A stretch of DNA of 64,000 bases from Cacajao melanocephalus (lineage: Eukaryota > Chordata > Mammalia > Primates > Pitheciidae): the NCBI GenBank assembly GCA_963573385.1, contig CAUYLG010061901.1, positions 1 to 64,000 on the forward strand, written 5' to 3'. The notes under the pieces were generated by a model. It did not search any database. It saw nothing but the letters and a program-made list of their open reading frames with translations, and had not been told where the DNA came from. A program made the translations under genes and the position numbers. This document shows, piece by piece, positions 62,358 through 64,000 of this stretch (position 1 is its first letter; the number at the start of each line of letters is the position of its first letter).

Positions 62358-63754
62358 CAGCTTCAGCCTGCAGCCCTGGCTCAGGGGTCTGGGGGGTCTT
62401 CATGGCTGTGTTTCCAGGTCTCCTCAGCTGCCTATTCCCTCCGGGCTAAGCAATGCCCAGTTCCTTATAGCTGAGCCCTCTGCACTGATGGGCTTTGCTG
62501 TGGTGGTGCTAGGCTCAGTGCTGACCTGCCCGGTGGGCACAGGAGCCCTTCTTCTGAGGCTCCTCACAAGGCCACTTTAGTTCCCTCTGACATCCCAGGT
62601 AGGACCTGGAGCCAGACATAAGAGCAGAGTGGTGAGAGATGGATGGAGTCTCTGTCCCCACCCCCAACACTTGCTTATCTTCAACCTGCTTGCTCCTGGT
62701 CCGCCCCTCTGACCGCTGCCCTAACCGGCTTTACGTTTAGCAGTCTCAGACGTGAAGGAAGGTTCTTGCTGAATTGAGGATCTCCTAGGTTTAGATGGAA
62801 ATTTCTCAGGGGCGGAGCTGAGCCTGCTCTCCGGATGGCCTCCTATGTGCCTGGCCTTGCCACCCTGCCTCCCTCCTTGGGTGTGGGTGGGTCCATAGCC
62901 CCTGCTGCATCACCTTGCATAGATCTGAGGGTGGCCTTGGGGGATCAGTGACTGCTGGGCCTTGCTGTCTGAGGGCACTGGGCTGGCAGGCCTCCCTCCA
63001 CAGGCTCCCGCAGGCCTCCTGCAGTCTGGGTCTCCTCTGAGGTTCTTGGAAGGGTCTATCTTCGACCCCTTCACTGCCTTCCAGGCTGCTGTCTCCTTCT
63101 CTCAGCCCTATGACCTCAGTGTCACTGCAGCCAACTCACAGGAGCAGACCTGCCTCCCCAGCCACCCATACTTACTTCTCGCACCCAAATCTTTTTTCTA
63201 TAGAGCAAAATGAACTACCACTTCGGGGGGAAAAGAAAGAGAAACTAATTGGCCCTCAGTTTTTAATGGCTGTAAAGGCTTGCTCTGTTAACCCTCCCGG
63301 GGGCGTTTCCATCTAATACGGGGAAGAGAATGCTTTAATTAAAAGAAATTCCCAATGGTGGAATCTCTAGCATTGTGTCAGACGGGTGAGGAGGTAGAGG
63401 CCCCCCAGAGCTCCCCAAAGGTGGCAAACCCCACCTTTGGGAAGGCGGTGCTGGTCCTACCACATGTGAGAGTGACCCAGCTGTGATGGAGTGCTGAGAC
63501 ATTTCCCTTTGGTGATCTTTAAGGGGATTATATTTAGGCGAGAGATAGGGCAGCTTAGAAAGAACTGGGGATTCTGTGACTCCCCTCAGTAGGGCTGACC
63601 AGGAGAGGGGACACTGGTTCTTAATTCTACAGGGTCATGGACTCAGAGGTTCAGGGCTTGGGAGGTAGACTCCAGTCCTGGCTGACATTTCGTAAGTGGC
63701 AACATAAGCCTGTAGAGGGGAGGGACATGCTCTAGGTCACTATTAAAGCTGGTA

Positions 63755-63996
63755 CAGGTTGAGTATCCCTAATTCAAAAATCTGAAATTTGAAATGCTCC
63801 AAAATCTGAAACTTTTAAAGTGCCAACATGATGCTGAAAGGAAATGCTCACTGGGGCATTTGGATTTCAGATTTTTAGATTAGGGATGCTGAATTGGTAA
63901 GCATAATGCCAATATTTCACCCCCGCCTCCCCCTAAAAATCCAAAACCCGATATACTTCTGGTACCAAGCATTTCAGATAAGGGAGACCCAACCTG
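63755..63996 (+). mobile_element. Complete Tigger-type (TcMar) MITE
   Basis: 242 bp with inverted ends CAGGTTGAGTATCCCTAATT and AGATAAGGGAGACCCAACCTG (last 20 bp are diagnostic). It is flanked on both sides by TA, the Tc1/mariner target duplication. Non-coding. Confidence 0.85.
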
Positions 63997-64000
63997 TAGC

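Larger units (their letters stand above)
61046..63754. other. TRAC-proximal spacer DNA
   Basis: GC-rich unique DNA with the 37-bp duplication and an L2 end. No TRAC exon, no poly(A) signal attributable to TRAC and no conserved open frame. Confidence 0.6.

Noticed and set aside
62962..64000. Search for a TRAC exon at the right edge
   Set aside because: No TRAC coding or UTR sequence recognised; by distance the gene lies beyond the window.

Overview
The window is nuclear DNA of an anthropoid primate, human or a close relative. It is dense in Alu elements of S, J and one Y-like type, together with MIR, L2, L1, MaLR and ERV LTRs and hAT/Tigger DNA transposons. It holds two intron-containing vertebrate genes that are neighbours on human 14q11.2. 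A few ABHD4 residues (Pro9, Lys66, Leu313) differ from the human protein as I remember it, so a non-human primate is possible. The window runs opposite to the usual chromosome 14 numbering.

Layout: 1-8080 is intergenic repeat-rich DNA. ABHD4 lies on the minus strand from about 22040 down to 8080, with seven coding exons that join exactly into a 342-codon reading frame, a CpG-rich promoter and a 1.4 kb 3' UTR. From 22.1 to 30.8 kb is a head-to-head intergenic spacer with two solo LTRs, one of them inside a broken MER3 element. DAD1 lies on the plus strand from about 30.85 to 52.42 kb. Two coding exons give 113 codons, a third exon is purely 3' UTR, and each intron is about 10 kb.

From 52.4 kb to the end is the spacer that in human separates DAD1 from the T-cell receptor alpha constant gene (TRAC), which would begin just past the right edge. 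This spacer carries the TCR-alpha locus control region. I recognise the TCR-alpha enhancer (E-alpha) at 60.91-61.05 kb from its ordered CRE-like, TCF/LEF, RUNX, ETS and GATA motifs. CTCF-like motifs occur between E-alpha and DAD1, and a GC-rich pocket with tandem ETS sites lies at 57.8-58.05 kb.

The two genes are functionally unrelated: ABHD4 is a lipid hydrolase and DAD1 is a core subunit of the ER oligosaccharyltransferase. The regional theme is a ubiquitously expressed gene (DAD1) lying next to a strictly T-cell-specific enhancer. Other notable structures are a near-perfect 47/45 bp palindrome in ABHD4 intron 5 that looks like a template-switch product, a long alternating purine-pyrimidine microsatellite, a G-quadruplex-capable tract, a close inverted Alu pair in DAD1 intron 1, and several transposons with readable target-site duplications. 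I saw no CRISPR arrays, no RNA genes and no prokaryotic features. All motif calls were made by eye.
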